A DNA stretch of 64,000 bases, taken from the NCBI RefSeq assembly GCF_020037125.1, contig NZ_JAIQDG010000022.1:62001-126000 (forward strand). Reading direction: 5' to 3'. The stretch's first letter is position 1. Every line of letters starts with the position of its first letter. The position numbers and the translations under genes are program-made. The DNA is from Myxococcus sp. RHSTA-1-4 (GTDB taxonomy: Bacteria; Myxococcota; Myxococcia; Myxococcales; Myxococcaceae). The notes under the pieces are model-generated. The model did no database searches, was not told the DNA's origin, and worked only from the letters and a program-made list of their open reading frames with translations. Of this stretch, positions 17,464 through 27,732 are shown one piece after another.

Positions 17464-18588
17464 CTATTGGGTCACCGCGATGGACTTCCGGAAGAGCGCC
17501 AGACTGTAGGCGAAGAACCCGACGCCCACCGCGGCCACCATCAGGAACTGACGCCAGACCGCCTCCAGCCCGCCGCCGCGGTAGATGATGATCTGCGAGA
17601 AGCTGACGAAGTGCCGGGCAGGCAGGAGATACGTGAGGTACTGCAGCCATTTCGGCTGGCTCTCGACGGGCGTGCTCCCGCCCGAGAGAAGCATCAGCAC
17701 GAGGACCACGAGGATGATCAACAGCGCGAACTGCGCCATCGACCGTGAAATCGTCCCCAGGAAGATCCCGAGCGCCGTGGCGAAGAACAGGTAGAGCACC
17801 ACGCCGGCAAACCACAGCAACACCGAGCCCGCGAACGGCACCTTCAGCACCATATCCACGACCACGAGGAGCGAGACCCCGGTCGCGATGAGAATCACGA
17901 GGCTGTTGGCCCATACCTTCGCCATCGCGATCTCGAACGAACTCAGCGGCATCACGAGCAGGTGCTCCAGCGTCCCGTGTTCGCGCTCGCGGATGACCGC
18001 GGCCCCCGTCAGGACGACCGTCAGCAGCGTTATCTGATTGATGATGGCCACCACGCTCTTGAACCAGGAGGAGATCCCGTTGGGGTTGAACAGCTTGCGA
18101 ATCACCAACTGGACCGGCTTCGGCCCCGACTCCTCAGTGCGCTTGAGAAAGGACTCGATCCGGTCGTTGATGATGTTCCGGATGTAGCCGGCGCCAATGC
18201 CCGCCTGCTGCATGGCGGTCGCGTCGATGTTCACCTGGATATCCGGGTTGCGCCCCGCGCGGAGGTCGTGCTCGAAGCGGGGCGGAATCACGACGACGAA
18301 CATGAACCTGCCTCTGTCCATGTCCGCCTGGGCGTCCGCGGCGGTGATGATTTCGGGCAACATGAAGCGGGGCGGATAGAAGGCGTTGAGCAGCTCCTTG
18401 GACAACGCCGACCCGTCCTCGTCCACGAAGGCGATTGACGCGTTGTTCACTTCGCTCGAGGTCCCCGTCGCCTGAACGTAGATGGCCAGGGTGAACGCAT
18501 AGATGACGAACACGACCATCACCACGTCGCTCAGCAGGCTGCGAATCTCCTTGAGCCCCAGCCACAGGATGTTCAGCAGCGGTTTCAC
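17464..18588 (-). CDS. ABC-2 type transporter permease (YhhJ-like)
   Basis: A 374-residue ABC-2 permease with an N-terminal membrane segment (LLSDVVMVVFVIYAFTLAIY, about residues 17-36). A large extracytoplasmic loop follows (about 40-170), then five hydrophobic helices in the C-terminal half, starting with ITLLTVVLTGAAVIREREHGT. The EREHGTLEHLLVMPLS block (about residues 205-220) is typical of ABC2_membrane_3 proteins. GTG at 18588 is chosen because AGGAG lies just upstream and it follows the rbbA stop by 2 bases. It is the last gene of the exporter operon and, by homology to E. coli YhhJ, the partner of the RbbA-like protein. Confidence 0.9.
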   Translation of the reverse strand: MKPLLNILWLGLKEIRSLLSDVVMVVFVIYAFTLAIYVQATGTSSEVNNASIAFVDEDGSALSKELLNAFYPPRFMLPEIITAADAQADMDRGRFMFVVVIPPRFEHDLRAGRNPDIQVNIDATAMQQAGIGAGYIRNIINDRIESFLKRTEESGPKPVQLVIRKLFNPNGISSWFKSVVAIINQITLLTVVLTGAAVIREREHGTLEHLLVMPLSSFEIAMAKVWANSLVILIATGVSLLVVVDMVLKVPFAGSVLLWFAGVVLYLFFATALGIFLGTISRSMAQFALLIILVVLVLMLLSGGSTPVESQPKWLQYLTYLLPARHFVSFSQIIIYRGGGLEAVWRQFLMVAAVGVGFFAYSLALFRKSIAVTQ

Positions 18589-18590
18589 CC

Positions 18591-21389
18591 CTATTTCTCC
18601 TGCTTTCTCAAACCCATGAAGCTGATGGCCAGGAGGATGGGGATGCACGCGGCCAGAAAGAGGACGTCCCGCATGATGAGGCCCGCTCCAAGGCCCTTCG
18701 TATATGCGCCCAGACTGGCATGCATGTAGTAGGAGGCCGGCCAGATGGAACCGACGAAGCCGGCGCCCCCCTGCAGCGTGGAGACGGGCTGCAACAAGCC
18801 GGAGAACTGGATGGTCGGCACGATGGTCAGAATCGCCGTGACGAAGACGGCCGCGACCTGGCTGCCCGTGAACGTCGAGGTCACCATCCCGATACCTGTC
18901 GTCGCCGCGACGTAGAACAGCGTGCAGAGCAGCAACGTCAGGAAGCTCCCCTTGATCGGGACGCGGAATACGATCAGCGCCAGGACGGTCAGGATGACGA
19001 AGTTGACCATGCCGATTGCGATGTAGGGCAGCTGCTTTCCAACCAGGTATTCCAGCCTTCCCGTGGGCGTGACATAGAAGTTGATGATCGACCCCAACTC
19101 CTTCTCGCGCACGATGCTGACCGTCATGAGAATCGCCGGTATCAGCAGCAGCAGCAGCGCCGGGACACTCGGCACGATGGAGTAGATGCTCTCGAACGTC
19201 GGGTTGTACATGTATCGTTCTTCGATATTGGCCGCATATTCTTGAGGGACGGCCGTCCGAAGACCGCTCGCGGGATCCCGCAACAACCCGCTGTGCACCC
19301 CCTGGACATATTGCTCGACGGTATCGCCACGGAAGGTCATGGCGCCATCCACCTGCGCCAGCACCTCGGGCCCGGAGCCCCGGCGGAAATCCAGACCGAA
19401 ACGAGGCGGCATCTCCAGCACCACCGAAACATCGTCCGACTGCAGCCGGCGGAGGGCCTCGTCGGCGGAGCGGGCCGGTGGAGTCGCCTCGAAAAAGCGT
19501 CCCGCCGCGGCGAACTGCTCGAGATACGCGCGACTCTCGGGCGACTGGTCGAGGTCGAGCGAGGCATATCGGATGTGCTCGACGTCAGTCGTGATTCCGA
19601 AGCCGAAGACGAGCATCAGTAGCGCCGAACCGACAAAGGCAAAGGCCAGTCGAATCGGGTCGCGGAGGATCTGCATGGCCTCGTTGTGGGTGTACGCGAG
19701 CATCCGTCCGAGCCCCAGCCGGAGAGGGCTCTGCTCCGTTCGCGCTGGCTGGGGCGCGGGCTCTTCGGCCGCGGGCACGTGGGCGGGAGCCGTGGCCTTG
19801 CTCTCGACGGGTGGCGCGGTGCTGGCCGCGGAGTCTTCCATGTAGGCGATGAAGGCGGTCTCCAGGCTGTCGGCCCTCCGCGCCTCGATCAGCTTCTGGG
19901 GGGCATCACACGCCAGCACCTTTCCCGCGTTCATGAGGGAGATCCGGTCGCAGCGCATCCCCTCGTTCATGAAGTGTGTCGTCACGAAGATGGTGACGCC
20001 CTGCTTCCGCGAGAGGTCTATCAGCAGCTCCCAGAAGCTGTCCCGGGCGACCGGATCGACTCCCGACGTGGGCTCGTCCAGGATGAGGATCTGCGGCCCG
20101 TGCAGGACAGCGACGGCCAGCGAGAGCCGCTGGCGCAACCCCATCGGCAGGTCCTCGGCCAGGGCCTCCAGGTGCGCGCCCAGCCCGAATCGCTCGACCA
20201 GCTCCTCGATGCGCGCCTTCGCCTGCTCGGGAGGGAGATGATAGAGCCGGGCATGCAGTACCAGGTTCTGGTGGACGCTCAGCTCGCCATAGAGCGAGAA
20301 CGCCTGCGTCATGTAACCCAGGTTCTTGCGCACCTCCATGCTTCCGGCCTCGACGGAGCTGCCGAAGAGCTTCGCCGTCCCTTCCGTGGCGGGCAGAAGT
20401 CCGGTCAGCATCTTCATGGTCGTGGACTTGCCGCAGCCGTTGGAGCCCAGAAAGCCGAAGATTTCACCGCGCTCGATGGACAGCGTGACATGGTCGACGG
20501 CCGTGAAGGTGCCGAAGCGGCGCGTCAGGCCGTGGGCTTCGATGGCCATCTCGGCCTTGCCCGGGGCACGGGGCGGGATGGTGAGCACCTTGTGGCCCCT
20601 GCGCTTCTCCTCGGGCAGCAGCGTGATGAAGCACTGCTCCAGGTCCTTCGTGCCCGTGCGCTCCATCAGCGCCGCCGGTGTCCCGGTCGCCAGCACGCGC
20701 CCCGCGTCCATGGCCACGATCCAGTCCCACTGCTGTGCCTCGTCCATGTAGGCCGTGGAGATGATGACGCTCATCCCGGGGCGCCCCGCGCGAATCTCGT
20801 CGATGAGGGTCCAGAACTGCCGCCTGGAGAGCGGGTCGACCCCCGTGGTCGGCTCATCGAGGATGAGGAGGTCCGGATCGTGGACCAACGCGCCGCACAG
20901 CCCCACCTTCTGCTTCATTCCCCCCGAGAGCTTGCCGGCGGGACGATCCGCGAACCTGGCCAGTCCCGTGGCCTGGAGCAGCTCCTTGACCCGGACCTTG
21001 CGCTCCTCGGCCGACAGCCCGAAGAGCCGGGCCATGAAGTCGACATTGTCGTGAACGCTGAGCTCCAAATAGAGGTTCTTGCCCAGCCCCTGGGGCATGT
21101 ACGCGACCCGCGGGCCCACCGCGCGCCGGTGCCGGACGTCGGCGATATCCCCATCCAGGACGATGACCCGTCCCTGCTGCAGCTTCTTGGAGCCGGCGGC
21201 CAGGGCCATCAGCGTCGACTTGCCGACGCCATCGGGCCCCACGATGCCCACCATGATGCCGCTGGGAATGTCGAGCGAGATGCCGTCGAGCGCGACGACG
21301 CCGCCGTAGCGGTGTGTGACGTCCTGGATGGAAACGACGGGCTTGCCGCCGGGCCCGGCCGGAGATTCTGGAGCCGCGGATGAGACCAT
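18591..21389 (-). CDS. rbbA: RbbA-like fused ABC transporter (ATPase-ATPase-permease)
   Basis: A 932-residue protein with the E. coli RbbA/YhiH architecture of about 911 residues. It has two nucleotide-binding domains followed by an ABC-2 membrane domain. NBD1 has Walker A GPDGVGKST (about residue 50), signature LSGGMKQK and Walker B LLILDEPTTGVDP. NBD2 has Walker A GSNGCGKST, a degenerate signature (LPMGLRQRLS) and Walker B ILILDEPTSGVDP. The C-terminal third has a long extracytoplasmic loop between the first and second membrane segments. The frame opens upstream at a TTG (21413), but GGGAGG lies 9 bases before the ATG at 21389. It probably energises a drug- or lipid-type exporter with the neighbouring adaptor, permease and outer-membrane protein. 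Confidence 0.9.
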   Translation of the reverse strand: MVSSAAPESPAGPGGKPVVSIQDVTHRYGGVVALDGISLDIPSGIMVGIVGPDGVGKSTLMALAAGSKKLQQGRVIVLDGDIADVRHRRAVGPRVAYMPQGLGKNLYLELSVHDNVDFMARLFGLSAEERKVRVKELLQATGLARFADRPAGKLSGGMKQKVGLCGALVHDPDLLILDEPTTGVDPLSRRQFWTLIDEIRAGRPGMSVIISTAYMDEAQQWDWIVAMDAGRVLATGTPAALMERTGTKDLEQCFITLLPEEKRRGHKVLTIPPRAPGKAEMAIEAHGLTRRFGTFTAVDHVTLSIERGEIFGFLGSNGCGKSTTMKMLTGLLPATEGTAKLFGSSVEAGSMEVRKNLGYMTQAFSLYGELSVHQNLVLHARLYHLPPEQAKARIEELVERFGLGAHLEALAEDLPMGLRQRLSLAVAVLHGPQILILDEPTSGVDPVARDSFWELLIDLSRKQGVTIFVTTHFMNEGMRCDRISLMNAGKVLACDAPQKLIEARRADSLETAFIAYMEDSAASTAPPVESKATAPAHVPAAEEPAPQPARTEQSPLRLGLGRMLAYTHNEAMQILRDPIRLAFAFVGSALLMLVFGFGITTDVEHIRYASLDLDQSPESRAYLEQFAAAGRFFEATPPARSADEALRRLQSDDVSVVLEMPPRFGLDFRRGSGPEVLAQVDGAMTFRGDTVEQYVQGVHSGLLRDPASGLRTAVPQEYAANIEERYMYNPTFESIYSIVPSVPALLLLLIPAILMTVSIVREKELGSIINFYVTPTGRLEYLVGKQLPYIAIGMVNFVILTVLALIVFRVPIKGSFLTLLLCTLFYVAATTGIGMVTSTFTGSQVAAVFVTAILTIVPTIQFSGLLQPVSTLQGGAGFVGSIWPASYYMHASLGAYTKGLGAGLIMRDVLFLAACIPILLAISFMGLRKQEK

Positions 21390-21414
21390 GGACGAGCCCT
21401 CCCGGGTCACCAAA

Positions 21415-22416
21415 CTATTGGGGTTCAGGTTTGGGAGAGATGACGTTCTGCAGTGGGGGCGGCCAGACTGCGGATGGATTCACCTTGACGTAACCGACGC
21501 CGCGGATGCCCGTCTTGATTCGCTCGACGTAGTGGCTGGCCAGCTCCCTGGGTACCTGGATCTTCACCCGGAACATCAGCTTCTCCCGCTCGCTCTTCGT
21601 CTCGACCTGCTTGGGGGTGAACTGCGCTTCCGGGGACACGAAGCTGACGAATCCGGCGACAGCGCGGTCGGGCTCGTAGTCGACGGTGATGCGTGCCTCG
21701 GCGCCGATCTTCACGTTGGCGGCCTCGTTGGAGGGGAGGAATATCTCCATGTAGACGTCCTCCAGGTTCACGAGCGTCAGCGCTCCTCCACCGGGCTGGA
21801 GAACCTCGCCGGGCTCGGCGAGGCGATAGAGAACCCGTCCGGTCACGGGTGACTTGAGCGTCGCGTCGGTGATGCGCGTCTGGATGGTCGCGGCGTTGGC
21901 TCTCGCGACCTCGACCTGCTCCATGGAGGTCTTCAGCAGCGCTTCCACCTCCGCCAGGGTGGCCTTGGTGGTCTCCAGCTTGCTCTTTCGAACGTCCAGT
22001 TCCCGCTGCGAGCCGGCGCCCTCCGCGACCAGCTTCCGGGCGCGTTCGAGCTCGACGGTGGCGAGGTCGATCTCACTCTTCTGCTTGACGATCGACGCCT
22101 TGGACAGCGCCAGGCGTTCCTCGGCGGCCGCGACGCTCGCGTTGGCTTCGGCCAGGCTGGCCTCCAGCGTGGCGGTGTCCAGCTGCACCAGTATCTGGTC
22201 CGGCTTGACGAGGTCGCCTTCGTTCACGAGAACCTGCTTCACCCTCAGGGGTTCCTTGGCGGCGACATCGACGAGCTTCGCCTCGAGACGGCCGTTGCCC
22301 GAGATGATCCCCTCCGGCAGCTCGGCTTGCTTCGATTTCCAGTACCGGAAACCGATGAACGCGACGATCGCAACGGCGACCGCCCCAATGATCCACTTGA
22401 GCGCCTTCTTGGCCAT
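21415..22416 (-). CDS. HlyD-family membrane-fusion adaptor (YhiI-like)
   Basis: A 333-residue periplasmic adaptor. An N-terminal signal anchor (ALKWIIGAVAVAIVAFIGF, residues 4-22) precedes a biotinyl-lipoyl half-motif (LRVKQVLVNEGDLVKPDQIL). A long alpha-hairpin coiled coil follows (about 85-190, Ala/Glu/Lys-rich), then the second lipoyl half (ATLKSPVTGRVLYRLAEPGE) and a beta-barrel domain. The start at 22416 gives the normal MAKKALK membrane-anchor N-terminus; the upstream in-frame extension overlaps the outer-membrane gene. The gene lies 10 bases after that gene and 25 bases before the RbbA start. It links the ABC unit to the outer-membrane factor. Confidence 0.9.
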   Translation of the reverse strand: MAKKALKWIIGAVAVAIVAFIGFRYWKSKQAELPEGIISGNGRLEAKLVDVAAKEPLRVKQVLVNEGDLVKPDQILVQLDTATLEASLAEANASVAAAEERLALSKASIVKQKSEIDLATVELERARKLVAEGAGSQRELDVRKSKLETTKATLAEVEALLKTSMEQVEVARANAATIQTRITDATLKSPVTGRVLYRLAEPGEVLQPGGGALTLVNLEDVYMEIFLPSNEAANVKIGAEARITVDYEPDRAVAGFVSFVSPEAQFTPKQVETKSEREKLMFRVKIQVPRELASHYVERIKTGIRGVGYVKVNPSAVWPPPLQNVISPKPEPQ

Positions 22417-22426
22417 GGCGGACTCT

Positions 22427-24019
22427 CTAGTGTTTCTCCGGTGGCGAGCTCTTCGGGGGCTCCGGTTCCCGCGGCTGGGACAACATGTCGCCCCAGTCGG
22501 TCCGGGCTTCCATCTCGCTCTGCATCTGTTCCGGTACGACTGGCTGCCCCTGGCGCACCTCCCAGCCCCCGCCCAGCGCCTTGTAGAGGGCGACCAGGTA
22601 CGTGGCGATGGACGAGCTTGTCTGGGCCAGGTTGTTCTGCTGCTGGAGGAGCGAACGTTGCGCATCCAGCACGCGCTGGTAATCCACGGCGCCTTCTCTG
22701 TACTGCACCACGGAGATCTCCACCGACCTCTGGGCGGCCTTCACGGCGGCTTGCTCGAACGCCATGGCCTTCTGTGCGTTGACAAAGCCCGTCAGCGCGT
22801 CCGCTACCTCCTGGGCTGCCCTGAGCACCGTGTTGCGGTAGTCGACAAGCAGTTGCTGGAACCGCGCATCCTCGACACGCACGCCGTTCTCCAGGCGGCC
22901 GTAGTTCAGGAAGGGCCAGACAATCCGAGGACCAATGGAATAGGCCAGGCTGCTGAGGGAGAAGAGATTGGCGGAGGGAGAGCCGCTGCTGCTCGCCTGG
23001 AGCCCGATTGTTCCGAAGAGCGAGAAGCTCGGATAGAGCTCCGCCTCGGCAATGCCAATGCGGGCACACTGCGCCGCGGCATAGAGCTCGGCGCTGCGGA
23101 CGTCCGGACGCCGCCGTAGCACCTCGGCGGGCACGCCGACGGCCACCGTCGTGGGCGCCTGCGGAATCTGCTTGGGCCCCATCAGCAAGGCTTCGACGGC
23201 TCCCGTGGGCTGCCCCAGGAGCGTGCTCAAGGCGTTGCGAGCCTGCTCCAGCCCGGTTTCCAGCTGGGGGATGGTGGCCCGGGTGCTCTCCAGCAGGGTC
23301 GCCGCCTGGGCCACATCGAGCTCCGAGGTGGCTCCATTGCGGAAGCGCGACTCGGCGATCTGGAGCCCCTCCTCCTGAAGTCTGACGTTCTCCCGGGCCA
23401 GCTCGATGAGCACCTCGAACGTGCGAATCACGACATAGGTTCGCGCGACTTCCGCGGTGAGCAAGACGAGAGCGGACTGGTAGTCAGCCACCGACGCGAG
23501 CAGGCCTGCGGTACCCGCCTCCACGCCCCGCCGGTACTTGCCCCAGAAGTCCAGCTCCCATATCGCATCGAAACCCACCTGATAATCCAGGTAGTGGCGG
23601 TCGAGAGTGGCTACGTTGGCCGCGTTCTCACTGAGCCCCACCGCGGTTGCGCGGCCGGCGGCCACCTGGAGTTGCGGATACTGCTGGCCGGTGACGATGC
23701 CCAGCTGGGCGCGGGCCTCCACGATTCTCAGCCCCGCGATCTGCAGCGGCAGGTTCTGCCGGTAGGCGAGCTCGACCAGGCGATCCAGCGTTGGATCGCC
23801 GAACGCCTTCCACCACTCGGCGTCGACCGCGGCCTGCGTCGAGATTTTCGGGTCGTCGTAGGTGCGCCACTCCCGGGGCACCGTGACTTCGGGTTTCGTG
23901 AAATCGGGGCCTACAGCGCACCCGGAGAGCGCCGACAGAACGCCGAGCAGCGGCAGTGCACTGCCCAGGGGCGGAAGCCCTCCGCGCGTCCATTGCTTGG
24001 TGCTGTTCGTCCCCCGCAT
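22427..24019 (-). CDS. NodT-family outer-membrane efflux lipoprotein
   Basis: A 530-residue TolC/NodT-type channel. The signal peptide ends in a lipobox, LSALSGCAVGPDF (Cys at about residue 34), and the mature N-terminus WWKAFGDPTLDRLVELA is characteristic. Two TolC repeats carry long coiled coils (LVLLTAEVARTYVVIRTFEV; RAAQEVADALTGFVNAQKAM). The ATG at 24019 follows GAGG by 8 bases; the frame extends to 24202 but without a signal sequence. It is the first gene of a four-gene exporter operon and should form the outer-membrane exit duct. Confidence 0.9.
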   Translation of the reverse strand: MRGTNSTKQWTRGGLPPLGSALPLLGVLSALSGCAVGPDFTKPEVTVPREWRTYDDPKISTQAAVDAEWWKAFGDPTLDRLVELAYRQNLPLQIAGLRIVEARAQLGIVTGQQYPQLQVAAGRATAVGLSENAANVATLDRHYLDYQVGFDAIWELDFWGKYRRGVEAGTAGLLASVADYQSALVLLTAEVARTYVVIRTFEVLIELARENVRLQEEGLQIAESRFRNGATSELDVAQAATLLESTRATIPQLETGLEQARNALSTLLGQPTGAVEALLMGPKQIPQAPTTVAVGVPAEVLRRRPDVRSAELYAAAQCARIGIAEAELYPSFSLFGTIGLQASSSGSPSANLFSLSSLAYSIGPRIVWPFLNYGRLENGVRVEDARFQQLLVDYRNTVLRAAQEVADALTGFVNAQKAMAFEQAAVKAAQRSVEISVVQYREGAVDYQRVLDAQRSLLQQQNNLAQTSSSIATYLVALYKALGGGWEVRQGQPVVPEQMQSEMEARTDWGDMLSQPREPEPPKSSPPEKH

Positions 24020-24198
24020 TCGGAACACCTCGGTGCAGGTGGGTAATCTGTGCTTTCCGGAGTGGGGGAGGAAGTACAACTTACCGAACAACACCACAAT
24101 CCAGTCCGAGATGTCTGGTCTGGTATAGGGAACTCCGTCTGGCGGGCGAGATGGGTATTGTCCGCCGTACATGGCTGGCGTCTCGAGCAGTGAGCAGG

Positions 24199-26278
24199 TC
24201 AACGTCCAGCGCGGTGTCGGCGGCCCCGGTCCGTCCCCTCGTGCCCGTCGTCAGGCGCGGTCTTGACCCAGGCGCGCAACACCTCGGCCACGCTCCAGGC
24301 CTGGGCGACGCACCCGCGCGGCGTGAACGGCGGGTCCGCGTCGAAGATCTCCGCGATCGTGCCCAGCCCCGCCTCGCCCAGCTCCGACTCGAAGCCCTTC
24401 AGCAGCGCCCGCGCCCCCGCGCGGTCGCCGGGATGGACCCGGAGCCACGCATCGACGAGCGGCCCGGCGAGCCAGGCCCAGACGGTCCCCTGGTGATAGG
24501 CCGCGTCTCGCGAGCGCAGGTCGCCATCGTACCGGGGCTTGTAGTCGGGGTGACCCGGTGCGAGCGACCGGAGCCCCACCGGGGTGAAGAGCTGCTCCAT
24601 GACGTTCTCGAGCACCGGCGCCCAGCGGTCCTCGTCCAGCACCGGGTGCGTCAAGGACAGGGAGAGGAGCTGGTTGGGCCGGAAGGCCGCGTCGTCCCCG
24701 CGCTCACCATCCACGAGGTCGTACAGATAGCCCCTCCGCTCGATCCAGAACCGCGCGTTGAATGAGGCCCGCACGCGCGCGGCGAGCTCGGCGTACTCAC
24801 GAGCCTCCTGCTCTCCCACGAGCTCCCGCACCCAGCCCGCGAGCAGCATGAGTGCGTTGTACCAGAGCGCGTTGATCTCGACAGTCTTCCCCCTCCGAGG
24901 CGTCACCACCCAATCGCCGACCTTCGCGTCCATCCAAGAGAGCTGATATCCGCTCTGGCCCTGGCGGATGAGCCCGTCCGCGGGATCGACCCCGATGTTG
25001 AATCGGGTTCCGCGCACGTGATGCGCCACGATGTCGCGCAAGAGCGGCAGGATTCGCCGCAAGCTCTCGCGATCGCCGGTCGCCTCGTAGTACCGGGCGA
25101 ACGCGTTGAAGAACCACAGCGTCGCATCCGCGGTGTGGTAGAGGCCTTCGTTCCCACCTTCGGGAAACAGGTTCGGGATGAGGCCGTCCCTCAAGTAGAA
25201 GGCGAACGTCCGCAGGATGTCGCGGGCCTCGTTGGGCCGGCCGGTGACGAGCGTCAGGCCCTCCAGGCTGATCATCGTGTCGCGGCCCCAGTCCGTGAAC
25301 CAGTGGTAGCCCGCGATGACACTGCGCAGCTCGTCCCCCGACGCGTGAACGCGCGCGGCGTCCGCGACGCGGCCCGCGGGGGTGATGATGAATTGATCCG
25401 CGGCGAACACCAGTGGCGGACCGAGACCGCTACGCGCCGCCGGGTGCGCGGCCCGCAGCAGCCGCTCGCGCCGCACCCACTCGAAGTTCAGGGCCTGCGC
25501 CGGGCTCAGCGCGTCGATGATCTCCCAGTCCTCGGTGGATGCGACGAGGCTCGCTGGCCGCTCGAAGGAGAGCTCCACCCGGAAGCTCCCCGGGCTCCAC
25601 AGGCGCCCTCCCGAGTCATACCCACGCCGCTCCTCGATGCGGTAGTACATGTTCTCGAGCATGCGCGGGTCGCTCAAGAACGTCGACGCATGCCCCACGA
25701 ACCGCATCCGGAGCGGCGGAAACGGCTCCGGCGCTCGCAGCTCGTAGCGATCTCCCAGCCGCGTGAGGGGGTAGTCCTCGGCCACGGGGGTGTCGAGCCG
25801 GTCCTCGTGTCGTCTGAACTGCAGCGAAGGGCTCACCTCCAATGTCACCTGTCCCTTGCCGCTGACCAGCGCGTAGTGGACGTGCACCGTGTTCTGCTGG
25901 TGCAGCATGAGAATCCGCTTCTCGAGCGCGTAGCCGGCCGCCTCGTACCGCCAGACGGGCAGCCCCTGCTCGAGCCGGAACTCCTTGAGCGCGGCGAGCC
26001 CATGGACGTCCAGCCTTCCGGGCGCCTGCTCGCTTCCACCGATCACGCCCATCCGGCCATCCGGCAGGATGATGCGCTCGGTGAGCTGGTTGAGCATCAC
26101 GACCCGTCCGAGCGGGGCGGGGAGGGCGGCGACAAGGAGGGCGTGAAACCCTGCGGGTTGGAACGCCGGCGACAGTCCCGGACGCGTAGCCGCCCAGCCC
26201 ATTGGTCACAATCCACTCGCGCCCGAGCAGGACCTCGAGAGACGACTCGGCGGTCCCGCTCCAGGGCACGCGCTGCAC
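24199..26278 (-). pseudogene. Glycogen debranching enzyme (amylo-alpha-1,6-glucosidase), frameshifted
   Basis: The 3' part (24199-26148) encodes a nearly full amylo-alpha-1,6-glucosidase with HWFTDWGRDTMISLEGLTLV and NLFPEGGNEGLYHTADATLW. It matches the GDE_C family that removes alpha-1,6 branches of glycogen and releases glucose. Its expected N-terminus, REWIVTNGLGGYASGTVAGV followed by PTRR, lies in another frame at about 26153-26210. Dropping one G of the GGG run at 26149-26151 joins PTRR directly to FHALLVAALPAPLG, restoring the normal family sequence. So one extra base disrupts the gene, as a true mutation or a sequencing error. The start is uncertain; GTG at 26278 is one candidate. The gene is last in the glycolytic - strand series. 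Confidence 0.8.
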
Positions 26279-26553
26279 GACCAACCCATCCCCACCGGAG
26301 GGGGCGGGGGCGCCCCGGCGCCGTGGTAGGGACGGCTGTTCTTGTGCATGCGGGCCCGTGCCCTTCCGTGTGACCCGTGCCGAAGGACCGGGGGCACGCC
26401 GGCGTCCACTCACCGTACGTTGGTTTCGACGACTCACGATTCCTCCCACGCGTGGCTCAAGAAGTGTTGGGGCGCGGCGCTCCGGGGACAGCATCCGGGG
26501 GAAGCGTGAGCTGCCAGGATCGTTCGCCTGGTGTCGAAGCGGCGAGGGCTCGT

Positions 26554-27651
26554 TCAGTCGCCCAGGCAGATTCCCAACGCACGCGCGGTGAGCACGGTGT
26601 CGCTGTCGAGCGGCACGGACTTCATCCGTTCGATGGCCGAGGTGAGTGGGATGGTCTTCACCGTCGGAGGGTCGAGTGCGATCATCACGTTGACCTGCCC
26701 CTCCGCGAGGGTGCGCACCGCCGCGGCGCCGAAGCGCAAGCCGATCAGACGATCGAAGGTCGTGGGGCCGCCGCCGCGCTGCAGGTGCCCGAGCACCAGG
26801 TAACGCGTTTCCTTGCCCGTCCTGCGCGTGATTTCCTCGGCCACGTACTGGCCGACGCCGCCGAGCAGGACCTCACGGCCGGCCTCCTTGGGGCCGCGCA
26901 CCATCATCTGCCCCCCCTTGGGTTTGGCGCCCTCGGCGACCACCGCGATGGAGAAGTGGCGGCCGGCGCGCTCGCGCTCCATGACCTTCTCGCAGACCCT
27001 CTCGAAATCGAACGGGATCTCCGGCATCAGGATGATATCGGCGGTCCCGGCGACCCCGGAGCTCAGTGCGATCCACCCCGCGTACCGGCCCATCACCTCG
27101 ACGACCATCACCCGCTCGTGCGACTCGGCGGTGGAGTGCAGCTTGTCGATGGCGTCGGTTGCCGTGCTCACCGCGGTGTCGAAGCCGAACGTCGCCACCG
27201 TACCCGAGAGGTCATTGTCGATGGTCTTCGGCACTCCGACGATGGGGATGCCCTTCTGGATGAACTTCTGCGCGAGCCGCATCGAGCCGTCGCCGCCGAT
27301 GCAGATGAGGGCGTCGAGCTGCCTGGCGCGGAAGTTCTCGACCACCTTGTCGGAGATGTCGATGCGCCGGACACCCTCCGGTGTCTGGATGGGGTACTCG
27401 AAGGGGTTGTCCTTGCTGGCGGTGCCCAGGATGGTGCCGCCCAGGTGCGTGATGCCGCGCACGGACTCGCGGGTCAGCGGGACGAGTTCGTTGGTGTCGA
27501 TGAGGCCGCGGTAGCCGTGGCGAATGCCGTAGACCTCCCAGCCCCGTTCGATTGCCGCCAGGGTGGCCGCCCGGATGACGGCGTTGAGCCCCGGCGCGTC
27601 GCCGCCTCCGGTGTTGATGGCGATTCGTTTGATCTTCCTGGGGTCGAGCAT
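26554..27651 (-). CDS. pfkA: ATP-dependent 6-phosphofructokinase
   Basis: This 365-residue enzyme phosphorylates fructose 6-phosphate to fructose 1,6-bisphosphate. Motifs seen are the N-terminal nucleotide loop INTGGGDAPGLNAVIRA (residues 12-28), GGDGSM (about 119-124), PKTIDNDL with the catalytic Asp, MGRYAGWIAL, and the C-terminal LGHLQRGGGPTTFDR. Gly rather than Asp in GGDGS favours ATP over pyrophosphate as donor. GGGGAGG lies 8 bases before the ATG. It follows glucokinase by about 80 bases in the same direction, so glucose from the debranching enzyme could enter glycolysis here. Confidence 0.93.
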   Translation of the reverse strand: MLDPRKIKRIAINTGGGDAPGLNAVIRAATLAAIERGWEVYGIRHGYRGLIDTNELVPLTRESVRGITHLGGTILGTASKDNPFEYPIQTPEGVRRIDISDKVVENFRARQLDALICIGGDGSMRLAQKFIQKGIPIVGVPKTIDNDLSGTVATFGFDTAVSTATDAIDKLHSTAESHERVMVVEVMGRYAGWIALSSGVAGTADIILMPEIPFDFERVCEKVMERERAGRHFSIAVVAEGAKPKGGQMMVRGPKEAGREVLLGGVGQYVAEEITRRTGKETRYLVLGHLQRGGGPTTFDRLIGLRFGAAAVRTLAEGQVNVMIALDPPTVKTIPLTSAIERMKSVPLDSDTVLTARALGICLGD

Positions 27652-27732
27652 GTCCGCGCCTCCCCTTCATGTTGGCATTGTTCATGCTGGCCATTGCCCC
27701 CACCGCGAACAAGGAAGGGGCTTGCCGGCGGG

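Noticed and set aside
20021-20254. Whether RbbA's degenerate second signature motif means a dead ATPase
   Set aside because: LPMGLRQ in place of LSGGQ occurs while Walker A and B are intact. Asymmetric sites are common in this family, so I did not report it as a defect.
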